Translations under genes and position numbers: made by a program
In this document: one piece after another, positions 45,861 through 53,759 of the stretch
Position numbering within the stretch: the first letter of the stretch is position 1
Layout of the letters: the number at the start of each line of letters is the position of its first letter
The notes under the pieces: model-generated
Seen by the model: the letters and a program-made list of their open reading frames with translations, nothing else
What the model was told of the DNA's origin: nothing
The model's database searches: none
Assembly (NCBI GenBank): GCA_944390365.1
Contig: CALXPW010000006.1
Location: forward strand, 1-53,759
Source of the DNA: an uncultured Clostridia bacterium
GTDB lineage: Bacteria > Bacillota > Clostridia > TANB77 > CAG-508
DNA: 53,759 nucleotides
Direction of reading: 5' to 3'

Positions 45861-48482
45861 ATGGATAAAAAATATGTGTATTTATTTAGAGAGGGTAACG
45901 CAAACATGCGTGAACTACTTGGAGGAAAAGGCGCAAATTTAGCAGAAATGACTAATTTAGGGCTTCCAATTCCACAAGGTTTTACAATAACAACAGAGGC
46001 ATGTATTGAATATTACAATAACAATGAAAATATTTCAGAAGAAATAAAATATCAAATTTTTATGAGCTTAAAAGAGTTAGAAAGAATAACTGGAAAACAA
46101 TTTGGAAATCCAGCAAATCCATTACTTGTATCAGTACGTTCAGGTGCAAGAGCATCTATGCCTGGTATGATGGACACTATTCTAAACCTTGGCTTAAACA
46201 AAGAAGTAGTAGAAGCAATGGCAAAGAAGAACGAAAGATTTGCCTACGATAGTTATAGAAGATTTATACAAATGTTTAGTGACGTTGTAATGGAAATTCC
46301 TAAATCTTTATTTGAAGAAGCAATAGATGAGATGAAAAATAAAAAAGGTGTAAAACAAGACACTGAACTTACAGCAGACGATTTAAAGGAATTAGTTACA
46401 ACCTTTAAGAAAATATATAAAAAGGAACACGGAGACGAATTCCCATCTAATCCAGAAGAGCAACTTATGGCAGCAGTAAAAGCAGTATTTAGGTCATGGA
46501 ACAATCCTAGAGCCATAACATATAGACGTTTAAACGATATACCAAGCGAGTGGGGAACTGCAGTAAACGTGCAAGAAATGGTATTTGGAAATATGGGAGA
46601 CGACTGTGGTACAGGTGTTGCATTCTCACGTAACCCAGCAACAGGCGAAAACAAAATATTTGGAGAATACCTAATGAATGCACAAGGTGAAGATGTGGTT
46701 GCAGGTATTCGTACACCAGAGCCAATAGAAAAATTAAAAGAAACAGATATGGAAGCATATCAGGATTTTGTAATGTATGCAACAAAATTAGAAAAGCATT
46801 ACAAAGATATGCAAGATATGGAATTTACAATAGAAAATGGTAAGCTATATTTCTTGCAAACAAGAAATGGAAAAAGAACTGCAACTGCAGCACTTCAAAT
46901 TGCAGTAGATTTAGTTAATGAAGGAATGATAACAGAAAAAGAGGCAGTTCTAAGAGTTGAGCCAAATCAATTAGACCAATTACTACATCCAAACTTTGAC
47001 CCAGAAAAATTAAAACAAGCAAAACCAATAGCACAAGGTTTAGCAGCTTCTCCTGGGGCAGCTACAGGTAAAGTAGTATTTACAGCAGAAGAAGCACTAG
47101 AAAAGCATAATGCAGGAGAGAAAGACCTAATATTAGTTAGACTTGAAACTTCCCCAGAAGACATAGACGGTATGCACGTATGCCACGGAATACTTACAGT
47201 AAGAGGCGGTATGACATCACATGCAGCAGTTGTAGCACGTGGTATGGGAACTTGTTGCGTATCTGGATGTTCAGAAATATCTGTAAATGAAGCAGAAAAA
47301 ACATTTACAGTAAATGGAAACACATACCATGATGGAGATTGGATTTCATTAGATGGAACTACAGGAAAAGTATATGGAGAAAAAATAGATACTGTTACTG
47401 CAACTGTTTCAGGTAACTTTGCTATGTTTATGAGTTGGGCAGATAGATACAGACAAATGGAAGTTAGAACAAATGCAGATACTCCAAAAGATGCAAAACA
47501 AGCTTACGAATTTGGTGCACAAGGAATAGGCCTATGTAGAACAGAGCATATGTTCTTCGCACCAGAAAGAATTGCAGCAATAAGAGAAATGATAGTATCA
47601 AAAACTAAGGAGCAAAGAGAAAAAGCTTTAGACAAAATACTCCCAATGCAAAGAGGAGATTTTGAAGGACTATTTAGAGAAATGAAAGGCTTACCAGTAA
47701 CCATAAGATTACTAGACCCACCACTACATGAATTTTTACCACACACAGATGAAGAAATAGAAGCATTGGCAAAAGAGATGGATATGACATTTGAAGAATT
47801 AAAAAATGTGGTAACAAATCTACACGAATTTAACCCAATGATGGGACATAGAGGTTGTAGACTAGACGTAACATACCCAGAAATAGGAGTAATGCAAACA
47901 AAGGCAATTATAGGAGCAGCAATAAATGTTAAAAAAGAAGGTATAGAAGTAAAGCCAGAAATAATGATACCACTTGTAGGAGACTATAAAGAACTTGTAT
48001 ATGTAAAGAACATCATTACAAAAACAGCAAACGAAATGCTAAAAGAAGCAGGTATGGATATAAAATATATGGTAGGAACAATGATAGAAATACCAAGGGC
48101 TACACTAATAGCAGACAAAATTGCAAGAGAAGCTGAATTCTTCTCATTTGGAACAAACGACTTAACACAAATGACATTTGGATTTAGCCGTGATGATGCA
48201 GGAAAATTCTTAGGAGAATACTACTCTAAAAACATATATGACTTTGACCCATTTGCAAGAATAGACGAGGAGGGAGTAGGACAATTAGTAGAGCATGCAG
48301 TAAAATTAGGAAAACAAACTAGACCAGACATAGAACTAGGAATATGTGGAGAACATGGAGGAAACCCACCAACAGTAGAATACTGTCACAGAATAGGACT
48401 AACTTATGTATCTTGCTCACCATTTAGAGTACCAATAGCAAGGCTTGCAGCAGCACAAGCGGCAATAAAATATCCAAGATAA
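45861..48482 (+). CDS. ppdK: Pyruvate, phosphate dikinase
   Basis: 873 residues, full length. LLGGKGANLAEM opens the ATP-grasp nucleotide domain; SVRSGARASMPGMMDTILNLG follows. GGMTSHAAVVARGMGTCCVSG (about 455) bears the phosphorylated His. The PEP/pyruvate barrel contains GIGLCRTEHMFF, FGTNDLTQMTFGFSRDD and the C-terminal GICGEHGG (catalytic Cys). It interconverts pyruvate + ATP + Pi with PEP + AMP + PPi, used in fermentative anaerobes for glycolysis or gluconeogenesis. RBS GGGAGGAACG. Confidence 0.98.
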   Translation: MDKKYVYLFREGNANMRELLGGKGANLAEMTNLGLPIPQGFTITTEACIEYYNNNENISEEIKYQIFMSLKELERITGKQFGNPANPLLVSVRSGARASMPGMMDTILNLGLNKEVVEAMAKKNERFAYDSYRRFIQMFSDVVMEIPKSLFEEAIDEMKNKKGVKQDTELTADDLKELVTTFKKIYKKEHGDEFPSNPEEQLMAAVKAVFRSWNNPRAITYRRLNDIPSEWGTAVNVQEMVFGNMGDDCGTGVAFSRNPATGENKIFGEYLMNAQGEDVVAGIRTPEPIEKLKETDMEAYQDFVMYATKLEKHYKDMQDMEFTIENGKLYFLQTRNGKRTATAALQIAVDLVNEGMITEKEAVLRVEPNQLDQLLHPNFDPEKLKQAKPIAQGLAASPGAATGKVVFTAEEALEKHNAGEKDLILVRLETSPEDIDGMHVCHGILTVRGGMTSHAAVVARGMGTCCVSGCSEISVNEAEKTFTVNGNTYHDGDWISLDGTTGKVYGEKIDTVTATVSGNFAMFMSWADRYRQMEVRTNADTPKDAKQAYEFGAQGIGLCRTEHMFFAPERIAAIREMIVSKTKEQREKALDKILPMQRGDFEGLFREMKGLPVTIRLLDPPLHEFLPHTDEEIEALAKEMDMTFEELKNVVTNLHEFNPMMGHRGCRLDVTYPEIGVMQTKAIIGAAINVKKEGIEVKPEIMIPLVGDYKELVYVKNIITKTANEMLKEAGMDIKYMVGTMIEIPRATLIADKIAREAEFFSFGTNDLTQMTFGFSRDDAGKFLGEYYSKNIYDFDPFARIDEEGVGQLVEHAVKLGKQTRPDIELGICGEHGGNPPTVEYCHRIGLTYVSCSPFRVPIARLAAAQAAIKYPR

Positions 48483-48516
48483 ATAATAGAACACAATTTG
48501 TTTTAAATTTGAAACA

Positions 48517-48554
48517 GGGAGGCAGACCTATAAAAAAGGGTGTCTCCTTTTTTG
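48517..48554 (+). terminator. ppdK terminator
   Basis: Imperfect hairpin GGGAGGCAGACC / GGGTGTCTCC followed by TTTTTT. Confidence 0.7.
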
Positions 48555-48668
48555 TATTATTAAACATAAAATAGCATTATTAAATGCAAAACAATAATTC
48601 TACCAACAGTAGATTGATATTATAAAGCACTTATATTATACTTTAAGAAAAATATTGTTGGAGGAACT

Positions 48669-49418
48669 ATGGATAATATAAAATTTGGAAAACTAATATT
48701 GAAATTGCGAAAAGAGAGAAATATGACGCAAAAAGAATTAGCAGAAAAATTAAATGTAACAGATAAAGCAGTATCTAAATGGGAAAGAGGAGATAGCTTC
48801 CCAGATATAACTCTTTTAGAGCCAATATCTAAAGAATTAGGTGTTACGGTAAGTGAATTGATTACAGGAGAAAAAGATTTAAATGAGGATGAAATCAGAA
48901 AGAAAATAGAACAATTTATAAAAGAACTTAAAGAAAGTAGAAATAAAAAAATTAAAAAACATATAAAAATAATATCAATTATAGTTTTATGCATAATTCT
49001 AATATTAAGCATATTGTTTGTAGCAAAAGCTAAACTTGCTACCTTTAATATATCAAGAGCAGTTATCGCTTATATAAAAGTTGTAAATTTTAATGAAAAT
49101 TATTATGAGGTTCAAAGTATTCCAAATAGAGTAATGTATGCAAGAGATGATTATTCACTTAATGATTATATGAAACAATTTGGATATGAAGAAGATATAG
49201 AAAAACAAATGGGATATAACAGAGTTTTTACTAATGGAGAAAGAAGTATAAATATTAAATGTTGGGGATTATTAGAAGGATACCCATTTCAAATATGGGA
49301 ATTTGGCAAAATCGATGTAATAGCTAAAAGGGACGAGATAGAAGAGAATTCAATGGACAATGGATATATAGACCTTGAAGAAATAATTGGAAATATAATT
49401 GTAAATGGAATAGAATAA
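48669..49418 (+). CDS. Membrane-anchored XRE-family regulator
   Basis: 249 residues. An HTH_3 domain at 5-62 (MTQKELAEKLNVTDKAVSKWERG and FPDITLLEPISKELGVTVSEL) is followed by a charged helix and one membrane segment (about 98-118). About 130 residues then lie outside, including a predicted WGLLEGYPFQIWEFGK patch. This layout fits a one-component sensor that binds DNA inside and a signal outside. RBS TTGGAGGA. The next gene is also a membrane protein with a large extracellular end and may be its target or partner. Confidence 0.85.
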   Translation: MDNIKFGKLILKLRKERNMTQKELAEKLNVTDKAVSKWERGDSFPDITLLEPISKELGVTVSELITGEKDLNEDEIRKKIEQFIKELKESRNKKIKKHIKIISIIVLCIILILSILFVAKAKLATFNISRAVIAYIKVVNFNENYYEVQSIPNRVMYARDDYSLNDYMKQFGYEEDIEKQMGYNRVFTNGERSINIKCWGLLEGYPFQIWEFGKIDVIAKRDEIEENSMDNGYIDLEEIIGNIIVNGIE

Positions 49419-49530
49419 TGTAGTAATGTACCAGAGAAAACAGTCACACTTTCTGAACGAACATCCCAAAAATACTATTCAAATCGTACATATTATGATA
49501 AAATAATTGAAAAAAATAGAAGGTGGAAAA

Positions 49531-51234
49531 ATGAAAAAAGAAACAATCATAAAAATAGTAGTATCAACTATAGTATTTATTACAATAATATTATTAGAAA
49601 TTTTCGGATTAGCATTTTTAAAAAATTACAAAATATTATTTTGCAGTAGCAACCAGAGCATTGACATAAAAGACGAGCTCTCTCAAATTACAGGAGCACT
49701 GCCTAGCACAGGAACATATTCCGTAAAAATAGTTACAAAAAATAATGATGTAATAAATATATATTATATGAACGATGGACAAATAAATAATTACGAATCA
49801 GAAAGTAGTAAATTATCTGCAGAAAGTAAGCTAAATTCCTTCATAAATAATGACTCTATTGATGGAAAAACTATATATTATTCAATAATTATAATAACTG
49901 CAATTCTAATGACAATTCTTATAACATATATATTCATTTCTAAAAAAGCAGTGAAAGGAATATTAAAATTAGGATATTTTATTTTATCGATATCTGTCTT
50001 GACATTCTTATTATGCACAATACCATTATTATCTAAAAATCATGGTGGAAGTATTTATTATTATTCTATTGTAATAGGAAGTTTTTTAATGGGCTTATTA
50101 TATGGGTATAAAAACAAGGCATTTTTTATACCAACAATACTAATGTTTCCAATTTATATAGTTGCAACTTGGCTTAATTACCGAAACGGAATGTTATGGA
50201 TTGATGATTTTTGTGGCTTTGTATTTTTGAATTTTATTGGTGCCTTAAGTGGTAGAATTTTAGAGAAGAATAAAGGAATAAAGAAAAAACATATTATATT
50301 TTACATTATTATTACAGTTTTATTATTTATAGGCAAGTTTGCGGGAAAAATAGTACCACGAACGCTAACAGCTTTAATATCTGATTGTTGCGAATTGGGA
50401 CTATTTGGAATTGCTTTTAGTTTAATAGCATTTATTATGTATATAGTAATCAAGAAAACTAAGGATAATATTGTAAGGAACAAAGTAAATCTAACATCAA
50501 ATGAAACAGTTAATTCAGAAACAAAAAATGAGCAACAAGATATAGACGATGTGAAAACAGGCAAATCAAATACATTAAAAGCAATTATAGAGTTGGTAAT
50601 TGTAATAATTTTAATTGCAGTTTCAGTAGGTGCAAATATATATTATTTAAAACCTCACAACTATGTAGAAGCAATTTTGCAAAGCCCTTCAACAACAATA
50701 GCAGAGCAATATTCTTATCACATTATAGAAAACACGGTATATGTTACAACAGACTTTGGCAAAAATTGGATAGAAGTACCTGCTGAATTTTCGAATATTT
50801 ATAACACAGATAGAGAATTTGCAAGTAATAGTTATTATATTGGAGATAATAAGCTTATTTTTGAAAAGAGTAATGGACAATTTATTAGCTTAATATATTC
50901 AGATGATAAAGGAGAAACTTGGCAAAACAGCCTAATAACAGATACAAACGGTTATATTGTGTATATGAATTTCTTTGATAAGAATAATGGTATTGCTATG
51001 ATATGCAGTAGCACTGAGCTAGGTCAGAGGGAACATTTAAGAGCATCAATAACTTATGATGGTGGCAAAACTTGGACAACTCAAAAAGGTGACAATAGTA
51101 GTATTAGAATAAATAGAGGTGCAAATATAGAATTTACAAGTGTAAATGATGGAAGAATAGAAAACATTTCCTATGATGGAACTAAAACAGTATATGTGAC
51201 GAATGATGCAGGAAAGACTTGGAAAGAAGAATAA
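49531..51234 (+). CDS. Multi-pass membrane protein with C-terminal Asp-box (BNR/sialidase-like) repeats
   Basis: 567 residues from ATG 49531 after AGAAGGTGG (an in-frame TTG eight codons earlier lies before this RBS). One N-terminal membrane helix, an outer domain of about 85 residues, then about seven membrane helices at 115-310, another at about 355, and an extracellular C-terminus. That end has four Asp-box motifs of S/T-x-D-x-G-x-T-W type (TTDFGKNW, SDDKGETW, TYDGGKTW, TNDAGKTW), as in beta-propeller blades. Only four blades are visible. Ligand unknown. Confidence 0.8.
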   Translation: MKKETIIKIVVSTIVFITIILLEIFGLAFLKNYKILFCSSNQSIDIKDELSQITGALPSTGTYSVKIVTKNNDVINIYYMNDGQINNYESESSKLSAESKLNSFINNDSIDGKTIYYSIIIITAILMTILITYIFISKKAVKGILKLGYFILSISVLTFLLCTIPLLSKNHGGSIYYYSIVIGSFLMGLLYGYKNKAFFIPTILMFPIYIVATWLNYRNGMLWIDDFCGFVFLNFIGALSGRILEKNKGIKKKHIIFYIIITVLLFIGKFAGKIVPRTLTALISDCCELGLFGIAFSLIAFIMYIVIKKTKDNIVRNKVNLTSNETVNSETKNEQQDIDDVKTGKSNTLKAIIELVIVIILIAVSVGANIYYLKPHNYVEAILQSPSTTIAEQYSYHIIENTVYVTTDFGKNWIEVPAEFSNIYNTDREFASNSYYIGDNKLIFEKSNGQFISLIYSDDKGETWQNSLITDTNGYIVYMNFFDKNNGIAMICSSTELGQREHLRASITYDGGKTWTTQKGDNSSIRINRGANIEFTSVNDGRIENISYDGTKTVYVTNDAGKTWKEE

Positions 51235-51256
51235 GAAAAAGAAAAAAAGGGGACGG

Positions 51257-51279
51257 AAGAAGAGACTGTCTTCTTTTTT
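51257..51279 (+). terminator. Intrinsic terminator
   Basis: AAGAAGA / TCTTCTT hairpin with T-run, 23 bases after the stop. Confidence 0.75.
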
Positions 51280-51464
51280 ATGCTAACAAAAGTAAAAATG
51301 GAAAATTTTGATTTTCAAAAATTTCATAAAAAATAAATAAAAAAACAAAAAAGTGCAACACTAAATTAGAAAGATAGTAAAATAGTTTTTTTAAAAATAA
51401 TAAAACTTTAAGCAAATAACTGTAAAAGCTAATTACTATTTAAAACAAAACTAGGAGGTTTAAA

Positions 51465-52607
51465 ATGAAAAACACAATAAAATTTATGCTATTTTTAACA
51501 TTAACAGTGCTTGCTCTTTTTTGTATTCCTAACTTTACAAATGCAGCAAGTACAGAAACTGCAACAGATGAAAGTACATTAAAATCTGCTATCGAAAATG
51601 TAGATGATGGAGGAACAGTTGAAATTCAAAACAATATAACAGTAACTGGACCTATTGTAGTACAGAAAAAGCTTACTATTGATGGAAACGGATACACAAT
51701 ATCAGGCTCTACAGATTGGACTTCAACATCTGGAAATCAAACTATGTTCACAGCACAATTTTCTGCAGGACAACTTACATTAAAGGATATAGACTTAAAT
51801 AACGGACCAAAGTATGGCGTACAGTCTTATGATGGTGCTACTGTTATATTAAATGACGTATCTATAACAGGTTTTAGATATGGTGGTGTATTAGCTAATG
51901 GAGGTACTGTAGAGGTAATCGACTTACATCTAGGTTTCAATGGAACTAACGCTAACAATGGTATCGAAATAGACAAAGGTGCATCTGCAACAAATAATCC
52001 AACATTAGTAATGAGTGGCTCTTTAACATCAGAATCAGGCGAAAACGTTGTGCGTGTGGCAGACAACGGATACCTTACAGACTTTACTATAACTAACACA
52101 GAAGGTACAGAAAATAAAGTCATTATTTCAGGAGATAAAGTTGTATTAACAGACTCGAATGATAATGTTATTTCTGAAACAACAGTACCAGACCAAGTTA
52201 CAGCAAACGGAGATATAGATGCAGTAGTGGTAACACTAATTGCTAATGATAAAACAAGCAAAATAGTTGTGGAAAAGGGAAGCACTATATCAGAGGGAAC
52301 ATTAAAAGCACATATTGACTTAGAAGATAATTATAAAATAGACGGATATTATACAGACGAGGCATTTACTAAAGAATTTGATTTTTCAAATACACTTGAT
52401 GCAGATACAACAATCTATGTAAGAATATCTAGAATAGAAAATGTAGATGAAGACAATAATAATGAAGAAATTGTAGAAGAGGAACCAAAGCCAGAAGATA
52501 ACAAGGATGATGTTCCTAAAACAGGAGATAACAATTATATCGGTGTTGCAATACTTGCTATATTATTCTCAAGCATTGCTATTGTAGGTATAAATAAGAA
52601 AAAATAA
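51465..52607 (+). CDS. Secreted beta-helix surface protein with VPKTG sorting signal
   Basis: 380 residues. Signal peptide ends FTNAAS (about 27). Residues 35-200 show the pattern of a right-handed parallel beta-helix (TVEIQNNITVTG, KLTIDGNGYTISG, LTLKDIDLNNG, TVILNDVSITGF). Residues 240-325 resemble a Listeria-Bacteroides/InlB B-type repeat (GSTISEGTLKAHIDLEDNYKIDGYYTDEAFTKEFDF). A Glu/Asn-rich linker precedes VPKTG, a hydrophobic helix and KKK. It is wall-anchored, likely by the sortase at 26 kb or another. RBS TAGGAGGT. Confidence 0.88.
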   Translation: MKNTIKFMLFLTLTVLALFCIPNFTNAASTETATDESTLKSAIENVDDGGTVEIQNNITVTGPIVVQKKLTIDGNGYTISGSTDWTSTSGNQTMFTAQFSAGQLTLKDIDLNNGPKYGVQSYDGATVILNDVSITGFRYGGVLANGGTVEVIDLHLGFNGTNANNGIEIDKGASATNNPTLVMSGSLTSESGENVVRVADNGYLTDFTITNTEGTENKVIISGDKVVLTDSNDNVISETTVPDQVTANGDIDAVVVTLIANDKTSKIVVEKGSTISEGTLKAHIDLEDNYKIDGYYTDEAFTKEFDFSNTLDADTTIYVRISRIENVDEDNNNEEIVEEEPKPEDNKDDVPKTGDNNYIGVAILAILFSSIAIVGINKKK

Positions 52608-52614
52608 GGTTATG

Positions 52615-52648
52615 TATAAAGCTAGATTCTAATAGTCTAGCTTTATAT
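52615..52648 (+). terminator. Intrinsic terminator
   Basis: TATAAAGCTAGA / TCTAGCTTTATA perfect 12-base stem right after the surface-protein stop. Confidence 0.85.
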
Positions 52649-52772
52649 AATATAAATAAAAAGACACTTGACAAAAACAAACAAATGTTTTAAAATACAT
52701 AATACAGTAATACATACAAATTGTAATAAATGCACTAAAAAATAAAGTAATAAAAGATATAAATATGCTATT

Positions 52773-53753
52773 ATGAGTAATATTACAATGAAAGTGATAG
52801 GTATGGAAAAAGAAAATGATAATGTTATTTTAGTACATAAAGAATCAGATGTAGAAAAATATGAAACAGAAAAAATAAAAAATTTAATTTATACAATTAG
52901 AGGAAAACAAGTAATGTTAGATAGTGATGTAGCCATGTTATATCACTATCCAACTAAACGTATAAATGAAGTGGTAAGAAGAAACATCGAGAGATTTCCT
53001 GAAAATTTTTGCTTTAAATTAACTGAATTTGAAGCAGAAAACTTGAGGTCGCAATTTGCGACCTCAAGTTTAGAAAAAGAAAATTATGGAGGTAGAAGAT
53101 ATTTGCCATATGTTTTTACAGAACAAGGCATTGCCATGCTTTCAGGTTTGTTAAAGAATGATATCGCAATTCAAGTAAGTATAAATATAATGAATGCTTT
53201 TGTGGAGATGAGGAGATTTATAGCAACCAATGGGCAAGTATTTGAAAGACTGACTAGCATAGAATATAGGGTGTTGGAACAAAATAAAATGTTAACAGAA
53301 CATGAAAAGAAGTTTGAAAAAGTTTTTGATGAACTTCAAAAAAATGAAAAAATAGGATTTAAACAAAGCATATTTTTTGATGGACAAATCTATGATGCAT
53401 ATAGTTTAATTATAGATATTATAAAGAAAGCAAAACAAAAAATTTTAATCATAGACAATTACATAGATGATAGTATTTTGAAAATGATATCAAAGAAAAA
53501 TAAAGATATAGAAGTTGTGATTTTGACATCGCAAAATAGTAATCTGAATAAATTAGACATCAATAAATTTAATAAACAATATCCAACTTTAAAAGTGGCA
53601 ACAACAAATAAATTTCATGATAGATTTATCGTAATAGATAATAAAGAATTGTATCATGTGGGTGCTTCTTTGAAAGATTTAGGTAAAAAATGTTTTGCAA
53701 TTTCAAGAATAGAAGATGAAGAATATATAAAGAAAATAAGTAATTATAGTTGA
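52773..53753 (+). CDS. ORF6N-domain protein with C-terminal PLD-like domain
   Basis: 326 residues. IRGKQVMLDSDVAMLYHYPTKRINEVVRRN...RFPENFCFKLT...LRSQF and YVFTEQGIAMLSGLL are the ORF6N domain, a phage-type DNA-binding module. After a coiled coil (about 165-195), the C-terminus has ILIIDNYIDDSILKMI and a single HDRFIVID with downstream GASLKDLGKKCFA, as in phospholipase D-like nucleases that dimerise to make one active site. ATG 52773 has a weak RBS; ATG 52803 is possible. Likely a phage- or mobile-element-derived protein. The window ends six bases after its stop. Confidence 0.85.
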   Translation: MSNITMKVIGMEKENDNVILVHKESDVEKYETEKIKNLIYTIRGKQVMLDSDVAMLYHYPTKRINEVVRRNIERFPENFCFKLTEFEAENLRSQFATSSLEKENYGGRRYLPYVFTEQGIAMLSGLLKNDIAIQVSINIMNAFVEMRRFIATNGQVFERLTSIEYRVLEQNKMLTEHEKKFEKVFDELQKNEKIGFKQSIFFDGQIYDAYSLIIDIIKKAKQKILIIDNYIDDSILKMISKKNKDIEVVILTSQNSNLNKLDINKFNKQYPTLKVATTNKFHDRFIVIDNKELYHVGASLKDLGKKCFAISRIEDEEYIKKISNYS

Positions 53754-53759
53754 AAAAAC

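Overview
The window comes from an AT-rich, low-GC Gram-positive bacterium, most likely an uncultured, gut-type member of the Clostridia. The evidence is PolC-type polymerase III, a SigH-like sporulation sigma factor, a sortase with LPxTG-like substrates, a YkuD L,D-transpeptidase, SpoVB/MurJ-family flippases, alpha2-type glycyl-tRNA synthetase and pyruvate phosphate dikinase. Native genes lie almost entirely on the + strand.

Layout. 1-3.3 kb: a pilin-like/FGE-fold surface protein and an AAA-like/PD-(D/E)XK protein. 3.4-6.2 kb: a hydrolase / acyltransferase / membrane-protein operon. 6.2-9 kb: an inverted-repeat element, a foreign-looking small gene, rpmE and an Rpn-family nuclease. 9.1-12.3 kb: pgsA, ligA and a small protein. 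12.4-13.9 kb: two minus-strand HNH paralogues. 14.4-18.4 kb: FIST protein, aldehyde dehydrogenase and iron alcohol dehydrogenase. 18.4-20.4 kb: four minus-strand paralogous cassettes of non-native composition. 20.5-26.7 kb: rqcH, sigH, tRNA-Thr, L,D-transpeptidase, ychF, an LPQTG protein and a sortase. 26.9-35.6 kb: pyrH-frr-uppS-cdsA-rseP-polC. 35.6-36.4 kb: repeats and a DnaA-box cluster. 36.4-43.7 kb: glyS and a duplicated flippase/ATP-grasp locus. 44-53.7 kb: DUF1294, an AAA_14/DUF4143 ATPase, ppdK, a membrane HTH regulator, surface proteins and an ORF6N/PLD-like protein.

Main discovery. Five native genes (pilin/FGE-like protein, aldehyde dehydrogenase, RqcH, sortase, RseP) are broken by six apparent frameshifts. 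Every break is exactly at an in-frame CGG codon, and every one is repaired by reading four bases (CGGN) as one codon, a +1 shift. By my manual scan of roughly 14,000 native codons, CGG occurs in frame nowhere else. At three sites the family consensus at the quadruplet is glycine (RGG in the FGE-like protein, PLGGYV in RseP, IG-I-I in the sortase). This is what results if C is skipped and GGN is read. No common slippery sequence or shared following stop exists. This points to genome-wide +1 or quadruplet decoding of CGGN, probably as Gly, rather than random errors. In contrast, ten in-frame CGGs in seven foreign-looking genes (6.5, 12.4-13.9 and 18.4-20.4 kb) are needed as ordinary triplets, so those genes should not be readable if the rule is obligatory here. 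They are either newly acquired and inert, or evidence that decoding is not absolute.

The window is also rich in palindromic intergenic repeats. Two hairpin-element families have a conserved core nested in locus-specific complementary arms. Five copies of a 31-34 bp GTGGACAAAA palindrome and three GGGGACAGGTC arrays are also present.
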